Positions 8,970 through 16,679 of a DNA stretch of 50,982 nucleotides are shown one piece after another. How positions within the stretch are numbered: position 1 is the first letter of the stretch; each line of letters opens with the position of its first letter. Below the pieces are notes generated by a model. That model ran no database searches. It was not told the origin of the DNA and worked only from the letters and a program-made list of their open reading frames with translations. Location of the stretch: the NCBI GenBank assembly GCA_023393755.1, contig JAEXCA010000171.1:1-50982 (forward strand), given 5' to 3'. The position numbers were made by a program, and so were the translations under genes. The DNA comes from Actinomycetes bacterium. GTDB taxonomy: Bacteria > Actinomycetota > Actinomycetes > Propionibacteriales > Propionibacteriaceae.

Positions 8970-9344
8970 TCAGCCGAACGGATACGGCCCGAACCGGCCC
9001 CAGGCAACCACCACCGCGAGGATCAGCAGCACGGCGTTGACGCCGATCACCGGGTACTCCTTGCGGCGCAGGTGGGTCACGATCGCGCCCACCATCACCA
9101 GCGCCAGGCCCACGGCCGCCAGCGGCGTGAGGATCGGCGCGATCCCCGTCGCCGCCGGCAGGATCAGCCCGAGCGCGCCCAGCACCTCCAGCGCGCCGAT
9201 GGCCTTGACCATGGGTGGGCTGAAGTCCTCGACCCAGCCCATCGAGGCGGCGAGCTTCTCCCGCGGCTGGGAGAGCTTCATCGCTCCAGCGCCGAGGAAG
9301 CCCAGCGCGAGCAGGCCCGCGACGATCCAGAGGAAGATGTTCAC
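8970..9344 (-). CDS. DoxX family membrane protein
   Basis: 124 residues with four hydrophobic helices. The loop AGAMKLSQP after helix 1 and the EVLGALGLILP segment are typical of short DoxX-like proteins. Function is uncertain; relatives act in redox or thiol stress. It is divergent from a MarR gene, and a perfect palindrome lies between the two starts, so it is probably the MarR target. It converges on the GHL10 gene with a 16-base gap. Confidence 0.8.
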   Translation of the reverse strand: MNIFLWIVAGLLALGFLGAGAMKLSQPREKLAASMGWVEDFSPPMVKAIGALEVLGALGLILPAATGIAPILTPLAAVGLALVMVGAIVTHLRRKEYPVIGVNAVLLILAVVVAWGRFGPYPFG

Positions 9345-9357
9345 AGCACTCCTAAAG

Positions 9358-9371
9358 GTTCAATATTGAAC
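9358..9371. promoter_or_regulatory. Perfect 14-bp palindrome, probable MarR operator
   Basis: GTTCAATATTGAAC is a perfect inverted repeat, 14 bases upstream of the DoxX start and inside the 94-base divergent region with marR. The surrounding AT-rich stretch (9352-9410) stands out in a 70% GC genome and contains a second TTCAA-rich half-site series. Binding by the adjacent MarR is inferred from position. Confidence 0.6.
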
Positions 9372-9438
9372 TTAACTCTAGAGTGTGTTACTTCAAACTT
9401 CAAGTGAATTCACGCCTGGGCGGCAGTACCCTTGGAGC

Positions 9439-9990
9439 ATGGACGAAGACCCGCCCTGGCTGAACGACGAGGAGCAACAGGTCTGGCTCCAGCTCTCGCT
9501 ACTGATGACCCGCCTGCCGGCCGCGCTCGAGCGTCAGCTGCAGCACGACTCCGGAGTGAGCCTGTACGAGTACCTGCTGCTCTCCGGGCTGTCGATGACG
9601 CCCGAGCGCCGGCTCCGGCTCCGCGACCTGGCCGACTTCACCGGAACCTCGCTCTCCCGGCTGTCCAACGTGGTCCGCAAGCTGGAGGCCCGGGGCTGGC
9701 TCACCCGCGTCCCGGATCCGCAGGACGGCCGGTCGACCTACGCGGTCCTCACCGACGCCGGCTACGCCACGGTCGTCGAAGCCGCTCCCGGTCACGTCCG
9801 GGAGGTCCGCAAGCTGGTCTTCGACCCGCTCTCGGCCGGTCAACTGCGCCGGCTGGGCGGAGCGATCCGGCAGGTACTCGACGCCGTCGACCCGGGCGGC
9901 TGCGACCCCAACGCCCTGCTGCACCCGGATCCGGGCGCGTGCTACGCCGACGCGGAGCCGCCGACCACCGCCAGCACTTCCTCGCCGTAG
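9439..9990 (+). CDS. MarR family transcriptional regulator
   Basis: 183 residues from the ATG at 9439. A winged helix-turn-helix spans about residues 45-110, with RLRDLADFTGTSLSRLSNVVRKLE as the HTH and DPQDGRSTYAVLTDAG as the wing; helices at each end would form the dimer. It is divergent from DoxX and probably represses it and itself through the 9358 palindrome. The last 49 bases overlap the 3' end of recQ on the opposite strand. The C-terminal tail after residue 150 is Pro/Asp-rich and looks disordered. Confidence 0.85.
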   Translation: MDEDPPWLNDEEQQVWLQLSLLMTRLPAALERQLQHDSGVSLYEYLLLSGLSMTPERRLRLRDLADFTGTSLSRLSNVVRKLEARGWLTRVPDPQDGRSTYAVLTDAGYATVVEAAPGHVREVRKLVFDPLSAGQLRRLGGAIRQVLDAVDPGGCDPNALLHPDPGACYADAEPPTTASTSSP

Positions 9991-11780
9991 CTCTCGAGCT
10001 TCTTCTGACCGACGCCGCTGATCGCGAACAGTTGGTCGAGATCGGACGGCCGCTGCTGGGCGATGGCGGCCAGCGTGGTGTCGGGGAACACCACGTACGC
10101 CGGGACGGACGCCGCCCGCGCGGTCTCGGCCCGCCAGGCCCGGAGCTGCTCGAACAGCTCGCGATCCTCGGCGCTGAGCTCGCCCGCGGCCGCCGGCGTC
10201 CTGCCGGCCGAGGCCGTCCGCTTCCGGGAGCCGGCGCGGACCACCGCGTCCTCCCGCAGCGGCACCGGCTGCTCGCCGCGCAGCACCGGCCAGGAGGCCT
10301 CGGTGAACTGCAGGGTATGGTGGCCGTCCGAGGAGACCGCCAGCAGCCCGGCGGCCAGCAACTGCCGGACGACCGCCCGCCACTGCAGGTCGGTCAGGTC
10401 GGTGCCGATCCCGAAGGTGCTCAGCTCGTGGTGCCGCCACTGCTCGACCCGGGGGGTGCGCCGGCCGTGCAGGATGTCGATCAGCTGCCCGGCGCCGAAC
10501 TGCTGGTTGCGCTCCCGCTTGAGCCGGAGCATGGTCGACAGCAGCTTCTGGGCGGGGATGGTGCCGTCCCAGGGGGTCGGCGGGTTCAGGCAGGTGTCGC
10601 AGTTGCCGCAGGGTTCGCTGGCCTCGCCGAAGTAGTCGAGCATCAGCTGGCGGCGGCAGCGCAGCGTCTCGCAGAGGCCGAGCATGGCGTCAAGATGTTG
10701 GCCGAGCAGCCGCTTGTGGGCGGCGTCGCCGTCCGAGCCCTCGATCAGCTGCCGCTGCTGCACCACGTCGGCCAGGCCGTAGGCCATCCAGGCGATGGCG
10801 GGCAGCCCGTCGCGTCCGGCCCGTCCGGTCTCCTGGTAGTAGCCCTCGATGCTGCGCGGCAGATCGAGGTGGGCGACGAACCGGACGTCCGGCTTGTCGA
10901 TCCCCATGCCGAAGGCGATGGTGGCGACCATCACGATGCCGTCCTCGCGCAGGAAGCGGGACTGGTTGCCGGAACGAACGGAGGCGGGCAGCCCGGCGTG
11001 GTAGGGCAGCGCCTCGATCCCCTCCTCGACCAGGGCTTCCGCGGTGGCCTCGACCGACTTGCGGGTGAGGCAGTAGACGATGCCGGCGTCCCCGTCGTGC
11101 TCGGTGCGCAGCAGTTGCACCAACTGCTTCAGCGGCTGCTGTTTGGGCTCGATCCGGTACTGGATGTTCGGGCGGTCGAAGCTGGCGACGAAGGTGCGGG
11201 CTTCCCGCAGGCCGAGCCGCTCGACGATCTCCCGGCGGGTGGCCGGGGTGGCGGTCGCGGTGAGCGCGATCCGCGGCACCTCCGGCCAGCGCTCCCCCAG
11301 CACCGAGAGTTTCAGGTACTCCGGCCGGAAGTCGTGGCCCCACTGCGAGACACAGTGGGCCTCGTCGATGGCGAACACCGAGACCGTGACCCGGTCGAGG
11401 AACTCCTGCGTCCTGGGCAGATCGAGTCGTTCGGGAGCCAGGTAGAGCAGATCGAGCTCTCCGGCGATCGCCAGCTGCTCGGTCAGCCGCTGCTCGTCGA
11501 AGCTCTGGGTCGAGTTCAGAAAGCCCGCCCGGACGCCGAGGTTCTCCAGCGCGGTGACCTGGTCGTGCATCAGCGCGATCAGCGGCGAGACCACCACCCC
11601 AACCCCGGGACGCACCATGGCGGGGAGCTGGTAGCACAGCGACTTGCCGCCGCCGGTGGGCATCAGGACGACCGCGTCTCCGCCGCCGACGACGTGGTCG
11701 ATGATCTCGGCCTGGTCACCACGGAACCCGTCGTACCCGAAGGTGGTACGCAGCAGGTCGAGCGGGGTGAGGACGGGCAC
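9942..11780 (-). CDS. recQ: ATP-dependent DNA helicase RecQ
   Basis: About 612 residues. Helicase motifs are clear: Walker A MPTGGGKS near residue 40, IDEAHCVSQWGHDFRPEY (DEAH box plus aromatic loop) near 140, TATATP, and the motif VI region YYQETGRAGRDG. The RecQ zinc site is present as CGNCDTC, followed by a winged helix. The last 70 residues form an HRDC domain (LDQLFAISGVGQKKLESYG). It unwinds DNA 3' to 5' in recombination and fork repair. The start is uncertain: the GTG at 11780 is immediately before the helicase domain, and an in-frame GTG at 11813 is possible. Confidence 0.9.
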   Translation of the reverse strand: MPVLTPLDLLRTTFGYDGFRGDQAEIIDHVVGGGDAVVLMPTGGGKSLCYQLPAMVRPGVGVVVSPLIALMHDQVTALENLGVRAGFLNSTQSFDEQRLTEQLAIAGELDLLYLAPERLDLPRTQEFLDRVTVSVFAIDEAHCVSQWGHDFRPEYLKLSVLGERWPEVPRIALTATATPATRREIVERLGLREARTFVASFDRPNIQYRIEPKQQPLKQLVQLLRTEHDGDAGIVYCLTRKSVEATAEALVEEGIEALPYHAGLPASVRSGNQSRFLREDGIVMVATIAFGMGIDKPDVRFVAHLDLPRSIEGYYQETGRAGRDGLPAIAWMAYGLADVVQQRQLIEGSDGDAAHKRLLGQHLDAMLGLCETLRCRRQLMLDYFGEASEPCGNCDTCLNPPTPWDGTIPAQKLLSTMLRLKRERNQQFGAGQLIDILHGRRTPRVEQWRHHELSTFGIGTDLTDLQWRAVVRQLLAAGLLAVSSDGHHTLQFTEASWPVLRGEQPVPLREDAVVRAGSRKRTASAGRTPAAAGELSAEDRELFEQLRAWRAETARAASVPAYVVFPDTTLAAIAQQRPSDLDQLFAISGVGQKKLESYGEEVLAVVGGSASA

Positions 11781-11889
11781 GAGGTCAGGGTAGACGAGCC
11801 CACCGACAACCACCGATCCCGCCCGGCCACCCGGGGCGGTTCCCGCCGTCCCGGAGACCGGACCGTCCCCTCCCCACACCTGCCCACTC

Positions 11890-11966
11890 ACGACAGAAAC
11901 CGGGCAGCAGCGGGGGTTCGCGTACACAATCGCCGCGAGTGGCCTCTGCTGCCCGGTTTGTGTCGT
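11890..11966. repeat. Palindromic repeat family P2, copy 1
   Basis: The left arm 11890-11910 pairs with 11946-11966 at 20 of 21 positions (core ACCGGGCAGCAG / CTGCTGCCCGGT). It sits between recQ and glbO, upstream of recQ. A second copy is at 30255-30330. Confidence 0.75.
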
Positions 11967-11995
11967 TGGGATGGGCCGGCGGGACGGTGATCGGG

Positions 11996-12469
11996 TCAGA
12001 CGTCCGGATCGTCGAAGGCATTCACCATGAACTGGGCGGCCCGGACGAGGTACTCGCGCAGTTCCGCGTCCTCGGCCTCGGCCAGGCCCAGCGAGTCGAC
12101 GGCGGCGAGCATGTGGTGCAACCACCGATCGCGCTGGGCGGGGGTGACGGCGTAGGGCGCGTGCCGGATCCGCAGCCGAGGGTGCCCGCGGGTCTCGGAG
12201 TAGGTGTGCGGGCCTCCCCAGTACTGCTCCAGGAACAGCTGCAACCGCTCGGCTGCCGGACCCAGATCCTCCTCCGGGTACTCCTCGCTACGCTCGTCAG
12301 CACCTTCCTTGCCCTCGGGAGAGGACGAGCGAGCTCGGCTCTCCGCTCGGGCTGCGTCGGTGTAGAGCTCCCGCAGCGGCGGATCCTGCGCCACTCCGGC
12401 GTAGAACCGCTCCACCAGCAGGCGGAAGGTCTCCTTGCCGCCCACCCGTTCATAGAAGCTCGCTGTCAC
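11996..12469 (-). CDS. glbO: Group II truncated hemoglobin with a 28-residue insert
   Basis: 157 residues instead of the usual 125-135. GlbO features: FYERVGG at the N-terminus, PEEDLGPA, LFLEQYWGGP with the Trp/Tyr distal residues, RHAPYAVTP and RDRWLHHM containing the proximal His. It binds heme and oxygen or peroxide in the cytoplasm. Residues 37-64 (bases 12278-12361) interrupt LRELY-PEEDL between helices B and E. The inserted bases contain a GACGAGCG / CGCTCGTC inverted repeat and encode a charged, low-complexity peptide, so this looks like an in-frame repeat insertion. Start is GTG at 12469. Confidence 0.88.
   Translation of the reverse strand: MTASFYERVGGKETFRLLVERFYAGVAQDPPLRELYTDAARAESRARSSSPEGKEGADERSEEYPEEDLGPAAERLQLFLEQYWGGPHTYSETRGHPRLRIRHAPYAVTPAQRDRWLHHMLAAVDSLGLAEAEDAELREYLVRAAQFMVNAFDDPDV
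12278..12361. repeat. 84-base in-frame repeat-like insertion in glbO
   Basis: Compared with the family pattern, this 84-base block is extra. It is flanked on both sides by a Tyr codon (TAC), which could be a short target duplication, and carries inverted GACGAGCG arms (12291-12298 and 12325-12332). No second copy of exactly this unit is seen in the window. Confidence 0.55.
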
Positions 12470-12571
12470 CGGTCCATGGTGACAGACCGACCGGCTGGAG
12501 ACCCGCGATCGTGGATCTGCTGGGCGGGAACCACACCATGGACGATTTCACCGGACGGCAGGGTTGAGGCC

Positions 12572-12600
12572 GGGACGCGGGGACGGTTCCGGTGTCCCAC
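12572..12600. repeat. Palindromic repeat family P4, copy 1
   Basis: A short palindrome with ends GGGAC...GTCCC around GGGGACGGTTCC, in the gap between glbO and the TetR gene. Very similar units occur at 16798-16907 inside the cysteine desulfurase gene and at 33457-33483. Confidence 0.65.
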
Positions 12601-12632
12601 GTCAAGCTCAGCCACCGTTCATCAGTGCTTCG

Positions 12633-13457
12633 CTAACCCCGGGACGCGAAGTGGCCGATCGCGGTCACCAGGTCGTCGATCCGTTGCCGATCCCAGCTGA
12701 CCCCCGGATCGGGCTCGATGTAGCTCAGCACGGTGGCCGCCACCATGTAGGCGGCCGGCGTCCATTCCGCCGGTGCCGATGCGCCGAACGCGCGCAGCGG
12801 CCGCGGCTGGTTGACCGTGGCATCGCCGAGGGACGCCAACGAGAGCACTCCCCGCATGGTCGCGCCCGCCGCCCGGCTCATGAACTCGAAGCCGTCCGGG
12901 CCGGCGAGCGGACGGATCAGCCGGTAGCCGAGCAGGGCGGTGAACTCGGCGTAGACCCGGGCCCGCAGTTCCCGTCCACGCTGCTCGCTGCCGCCCAGCG
13001 CCTGGGTGACCGCCGCTCGCACCGCGTCGTCGGCGATCCCCTCGTAGCTGGCCAGCAGCAGACGGTAGGTGCGCCACTGTGGCGAACTGCTGACCAGGTC
13101 GTAGTCGGCCTGGATCGAGACCCGCAGCAGCTCGACCACCAGGTCGCGATGGGCCTGCGGCGAGTCGAGCCGGTCGGCGAAGGCGAGGACGGTGCCCGCG
13201 GCGGTCTCGGTGATCGCCGCTCCCGCCGTGGGCAGGGCGGCGCCCTGGGCCAGCTCGATCAGCACATCGCCGTAGAACCGGTCACGGGTGGGCCAGCGGC
13301 GGTAGGCGGAGGTGCGCGACACCCCGGCCTGCCGGATCACCCCGTCGAAGGCGATCGACTCCAGCCCCGTCGAGATCCCCTGCTCGTGCACCAGGGCGAG
13401 CGCGGCCACCAGCATTCGCTCTCCGGTCTCCGAATCGCTCATCCGTGGGCGGGCCAT
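12633..13457 (-). CDS. TetR/AcrR family transcriptional regulator
   Basis: 274 residues from the ATG at 13457; longer upstream readings run through the flavodoxin gene and are spurious. The N-terminal helix-turn-helix lies around residues 15-65 (GVIRQAGVSRTSAYRRWPTR as recognition region). The rest is a helical ligand-binding domain longer than average. It is divergent from the flavodoxin gene, and a TGGTAC-N5-GTACCA palindrome lies between them, so it most likely represses the flavodoxin gene and itself. The ligand is unknown. Confidence 0.85.
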   Translation of the reverse strand: MARPRMSDSETGERMLVAALALVHEQGISTGLESIAFDGVIRQAGVSRTSAYRRWPTRDRFYGDVLIELAQGAALPTAGAAITETAAGTVLAFADRLDSPQAHRDLVVELLRVSIQADYDLVSSSPQWRTYRLLLASYEGIADDAVRAAVTQALGGSEQRGRELRARVYAEFTALLGYRLIRPLAGPDGFEFMSRAAGATMRGVLSLASLGDATVNQPRPLRAFGASAPAEWTPAAYMVAATVLSYIEPDPGVSWDRQRIDDLVTAIGHFASRG

Positions 13458-13486
13458 GGGCCCACTATAGCCAGCAGTCCCGAGAA

Positions 13487-13503
13487 TGGTACGGTTAGTA
13501 CCA
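13487..13503. promoter_or_regulatory. TetR-type operator TGGTAC-N5-GTACCA
   Basis: A perfect 6+6 palindrome with a 5-base spacer, located 30 bases upstream of the TetR start and 33 bases upstream of the flavodoxin start. Its position between divergent genes makes it the likely site for the adjacent TetR protein. Confidence 0.65.
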
Positions 13504-13536
13504 ATTAAGGAATGGGAAGACCCGAAAGGAGTTCCG

Positions 13537-14028
13537 GTGAACGTGCTGATGGTGGTCGAGTCGATGTTCGGCAACACCCGCCGGATCGGCGAGGAGATCG
13601 CCCAAGGGCTGTCCGAGGGTGGCGTCACGGTCGAGATGGTCGACGTCAGCGACGCGCCGCCGTCGGTGGCCGAAGGGATCGACCTACTCCTGGTGGGGGC
13701 GCCGACGCACAACCGGGGGCTTTCGACCCCTGCGACCCGGGGCCAGGCCGCCGCGAGCGGGGCGGACGATCCCGGCGTCGGGGTGAGGGAGTGGCTCGCC
13801 TCCGCGGCGATCGACCCCGGCGTACGGCTCGCGGTCTTCGATACCTGCACGAGCCGCAGTTGGCTGAGCGGTTCGGCGGCCAAGGCGGCCGTCAAGCTCC
13901 TGGCCCGGCGCTCGCCCGCGCTCCACTGCGTGGCCCGGACCTTCCTGGTCGGAGGCACGCAAGGCCCACTTCAGCCGGGCGAGTTGGAGGCCGCCCAGGC
14001 GTGGGGCCGCGAGCTCGCCTTGACGTAG
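13537..14028 (+). CDS. Flavodoxin-domain protein
   Basis: 163 residues from a GTG at 13537 with AAAGGAG at 13525-13531. The FMN phosphate loop is SMFGNTRRI near residue 9, followed by GAPTHNRG in the second FMN loop and DTCTSRS near residue 107. It probably carries electrons or acts as an FMN-dependent quinone/NAD(P)H partner in the cytoplasm. Expression is probably controlled by the divergent TetR gene. The redox partner cannot be read from the neighbourhood. Confidence 0.8.
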   Translation: MNVLMVVESMFGNTRRIGEEIAQGLSEGGVTVEMVDVSDAPPSVAEGIDLLLVGAPTHNRGLSTPATRGQAAASGADDPGVGVREWLASAAIDPGVRLAVFDTCTSRSWLSGSAAKAAVKLLARRSPALHCVARTFLVGGTQGPLQPGELEAAQAWGRELALT

Positions 14029-14194
14029 CGGGCCGGCAAGACAGCCGGCGAGACAGCGAGCGCGGCTCACCGATGGTCAGCGGTTCCGTAGGAGTCGCCG
14101 CCCTGGCCGCCAGAACAGCCGGTGAGGAGCCGCCGTCCCACCATGCAAGACCGAGGGTCGGCGGCTACGGCGGTCACCTGTCACCATGGCTGCC

Positions 14195-14266
14195 ATGAGT
14201 CCGAACCAGGTGCGCGCTGCCGCTGTCGCCTTGGTTCTGGGTTGTTGTTGTCGAATGTCGCACTGA
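14195..14266 (+). CDS. Cys-rich leader peptide (three consecutive Cys codons)
   Basis: A 23-codon ORF starting at ATG 14195 and encoding a peptide that ends LGCCCRMSH. Three TGT codons in a row are very rare in a 70% GC genome. It lies 74 bases before the encapsulin-operon reading frame (ATG 14340) in an otherwise gene-free gap. Short ORFs with consecutive Cys codons are known cysteine-responsive attenuators in mycobacteria. Directly downstream, GCCGACC (about 14284) can pair with GGTCGGC (about 14314), giving a possible switch helix. I infer that ribosome stalling at Cys codons tunes the downstream sulfur operon. Confidence 0.65.
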   Translation: MSPNQVRAAAVALVLGCCCRMSH

Positions 14267-14446
14267 CACTCGGCCAACCCTCCGCCGACCTCAGGGCATT
14301 CCCGCCCGCTGACGGTCGGCCACACCTCAGGACTCACCCATGACCACGCTGTTCGCGGCAGACCCGACGGTCGCACCGGTAGCCACCGTCCCCCTCGCGC
14401 CGGTCACCCTGCTGGCCCCCAGCCCGGTGCACACCTGCCACCGCCG

Positions 14447-15772
14447 GTGCCCGCGCTCTCCCGGGTGCGGGGCGGGCTGTACTCCTCGACGGTCGACCTG
14501 ATCCGGTTCGCCGACGGCACCACCGCGCACACCGACCTGATCCGGCTGAACCCGAACATCGACGCCTACTCGCTCGACTTCGCCGGGCTCAGCCCGCGCC
14601 GGCTGGCGCACTACCACGAAGCGCCCTGGCAGCAGGCGCCCCGGACGGCCGGCCCGTGGCGGGACGAGATCACCCGGCTGCTGGCCAACAGCTACCCGGC
14701 GGTGCCGACCGCCGAACTGACCCGCCGGCTGCGGGAGAGCGGCTACCCGCTCGGACCCGGCGAGATCCGGCGGCACGAGGCGATCGCCGCCACCCAGGCG
14801 GCGATCTGGCGGTTGACCAACGGGCTGGAACTCGACACCCAGCCGCTCGACCGGCCGGTCGCCGCCCGGGCCCGGATCGGCGAACACCCCAGCTCCCGGC
14901 CGATCGATGCCGCCACCGGACGGCTGGACTGGCACACCCCGCTGCCCGCCGGCGAGACGGTGTACCTGGAACTGACCCTCGCCGATGCCCGGCTGCTGCA
15001 GTCGTACAGCGTCACGGTGGGCTCCCGCACCGGCAAGCACGAGCTCGAGCTGCACCTGGAGCAGTCGGCCGACGCCGTGCGCTGGAGCCGGGTCTCGCGA
15101 TCGACCATGCAGCTCGGCCCCCGCCGTCCCACCGGCCGCCCGGTGCACCGCCGCCTCGGGTCCACCGCGACCCTGGCCAGCACGCACGCCGCGGGCCAGC
15201 GCGGTCATCAGCACTACCGGCTGGCCGTCACCGGCCCGCTGGAGCGCGATGGGCTGCTCGACCTTCGGGACATCCGGGTCGAGGTCGGCGGCCGGCGGTT
15301 CCGGAACAACGAGCGGGTGGTCTACCTCTACGACCTGCTGCTCGCCCGGGCCACCGGGACGGAGCCGGTGCTGCGCCCGCAGTCCGCCGGCCACGCCGAG
15401 GTGTCGGGTCCGTTCGTCCTGGCCGGCGGATCCGCCACCGTGACCGCGGCGGCCGCCCAGGTGGTGGACGCCGACGGCGCGCCGCTGTGGGGGCCGATCG
15501 ACCCGGGAACGACCTTCTACCTGCGCCACCAGCTGGCCCCGGCCGATCGGGTCGAGGTGAGCCTGCGGCCGCATCAGGCTCATGCCCGCCTCCTGCTCGG
15601 CGCGAGCACCCCGGGCGGACCGGCCGAGTTCACCCCGCTGGTCACCCTGGCGGTACCGCAGCCGACCGACCCGGAGCCGGTCGTCCTCCCGCTCCGTCCG
15701 GATGCCGGAGCACCCGGCGCCCCACCGTCCGAAGTATCCCGATCGAACCAGGAGCCCACCGATGTCCACTGA
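14447..15772 (+). CDS. TQXA/thioester-domain-like protein lacking the thioester Cys; probable 5' frameshift
   Basis: 441 residues as read. An N-terminal TQXA-type domain is visible: LYSSTVDLIRF, a strand YSLDFAGLSP and the signature TQAAIW at residues 116-121. In this family the strand normally reads Y-C-[IL]-D and its Cys forms a thioester with the Gln; here it is Ser42, so the bond cannot form. Two beta-rich domains follow. No signal peptide or LPXTG is seen, unusual for this surface-protein family. A better start seems to be ATG 14340 (AGGA at 14328-14331) in another frame, with coding-like third positions up to about 14435, so a one-base frameshift near 14430-14447 is likely. The stop overlaps the encapsulin start. 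Confidence 0.7.
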   Translation: MPALSRVRGGLYSSTVDLIRFADGTTAHTDLIRLNPNIDAYSLDFAGLSPRRLAHYHEAPWQQAPRTAGPWRDEITRLLANSYPAVPTAELTRRLRESGYPLGPGEIRRHEAIAATQAAIWRLTNGLELDTQPLDRPVAARARIGEHPSSRPIDAATGRLDWHTPLPAGETVYLELTLADARLLQSYSVTVGSRTGKHELELHLEQSADAVRWSRVSRSTMQLGPRRPTGRPVHRRLGSTATLASTHAAGQRGHQHYRLAVTGPLERDGLLDLRDIRVEVGGRRFRNNERVVYLYDLLLARATGTEPVLRPQSAGHAEVSGPFVLAGGSATVTAAAAQVVDADGAPLWGPIDPGTTFYLRHQLAPADRVEVSLRPHQAHARLLLGASTPGGPAEFTPLVTLAVPQPTDPEPVVLPLRPDAGAPGAPPSEVSRSNQEPTDVH

Positions 15773-16679
15773 CCAGACCGAATCCCAGGCGCTCGGCGAT
15801 CTCGCCGCCCAGCAACTCGCCAATGCCACCAAGACCGTCCCGCAACTCGCCACGATCACCCCGCGGTGGCTGCTGCACCTGCTGCAATGGGTGCCGGTGG
15901 AGGCCGGCATCTACCGGGTGAACCGGGTGATCAACCCCGAGCAGGTCACCGTCCAGGTGGGCGAGGCGGACGCCGAACCGCTGCCCAGCACCTACGCCGA
16001 CTACCAGACCAACCCGCGCGAGATCACGCTGCGCTCCATCTCGACCATCGTCGACATCCATACCCGGGTCTCCGACCTGTACTCCAGCCCGCACGATCAG
16101 GTCACCCAGCAGCTGCGGCTGACCATCGAGACGATCAAGGAGCGGCAGGAATCCGAACTGATCAACAATCCCGAGTACGGCCTGCTCTCCCAGGTGGTGC
16201 CCGAGCAGACCCTCAGCACGCTGTCGGGCCCGCCCACCCCGGACGACCTCGATTCGCTGCTGACCAAGGTGTGGAAGACCCCGAGCTTCATCCTCACCCA
16301 CCCGCTGGGGGTCGCCGCCTTCGGCCGTGAGGCCACCCGGCGAGGGGTGCCGCCGGTGGTGGTGAACCTGTTCGGTGGCCAGTTCATCACCTGGCGGGGC
16401 ATTCCGATCGTCCCCTCGGACAAGGTGCCGGTGGAGGACGGCAGGACCCGGTTCATCGCTGTCCGCACCGGCGAGGAACGGCAGGGCGTGGTCGGACTGT
16501 TCCAGCCCGGCCTGGTCGGCGAGCAGTCGCCGGGGCTGTCGGTCCGGTTCAACGGGATCAACCGGCAGGCGATCGCCTCGTACCTGGTGTCGCTGTACTC
16601 GGCGCTGGCGGTGCTGACCGACGACGCCCTGGCGGTGCTCGAGGGTGCCGAGATCGGCGTGTTCCATGAGTACGACTGA
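15762..16679 (+). CDS. Family 2A encapsulin shell protein (SrpI-like)
   Basis: 305 residues, ATG at 15762 with AGGAG at 15750-15754. Features of Family 2A shells: an N-terminal arm (TESQALGDLAAQQLANATKT), WVPVEAGIYRVN, the E-loop region with EITLRSISTIVDIHTRV, and a terminal AEIGVFHEYD. The HK97-fold subunit assembles into a protein nanocompartment. The next gene, overlapping by 14 bases, is the cysteine desulfurase that is the cargo in this family, where the compartment is linked to sulfur storage under sulfur stress. The pairing and order match known Family 2A operons; the TQXA-like gene upstream is not a partner I know of. Confidence 0.92.
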   Translation: MSTDQTESQALGDLAAQQLANATKTVPQLATITPRWLLHLLQWVPVEAGIYRVNRVINPEQVTVQVGEADAEPLPSTYADYQTNPREITLRSISTIVDIHTRVSDLYSSPHDQVTQQLRLTIETIKERQESELINNPEYGLLSQVVPEQTLSTLSGPPTPDDLDSLLTKVWKTPSFILTHPLGVAAFGREATRRGVPPVVVNLFGGQFITWRGIPIVPSDKVPVEDGRTRFIAVRTGEERQGVVGLFQPGLVGEQSPGLSVRFNGINRQAIASYLVSLYSALAVLTDDALAVLEGAEIGVFHEYD

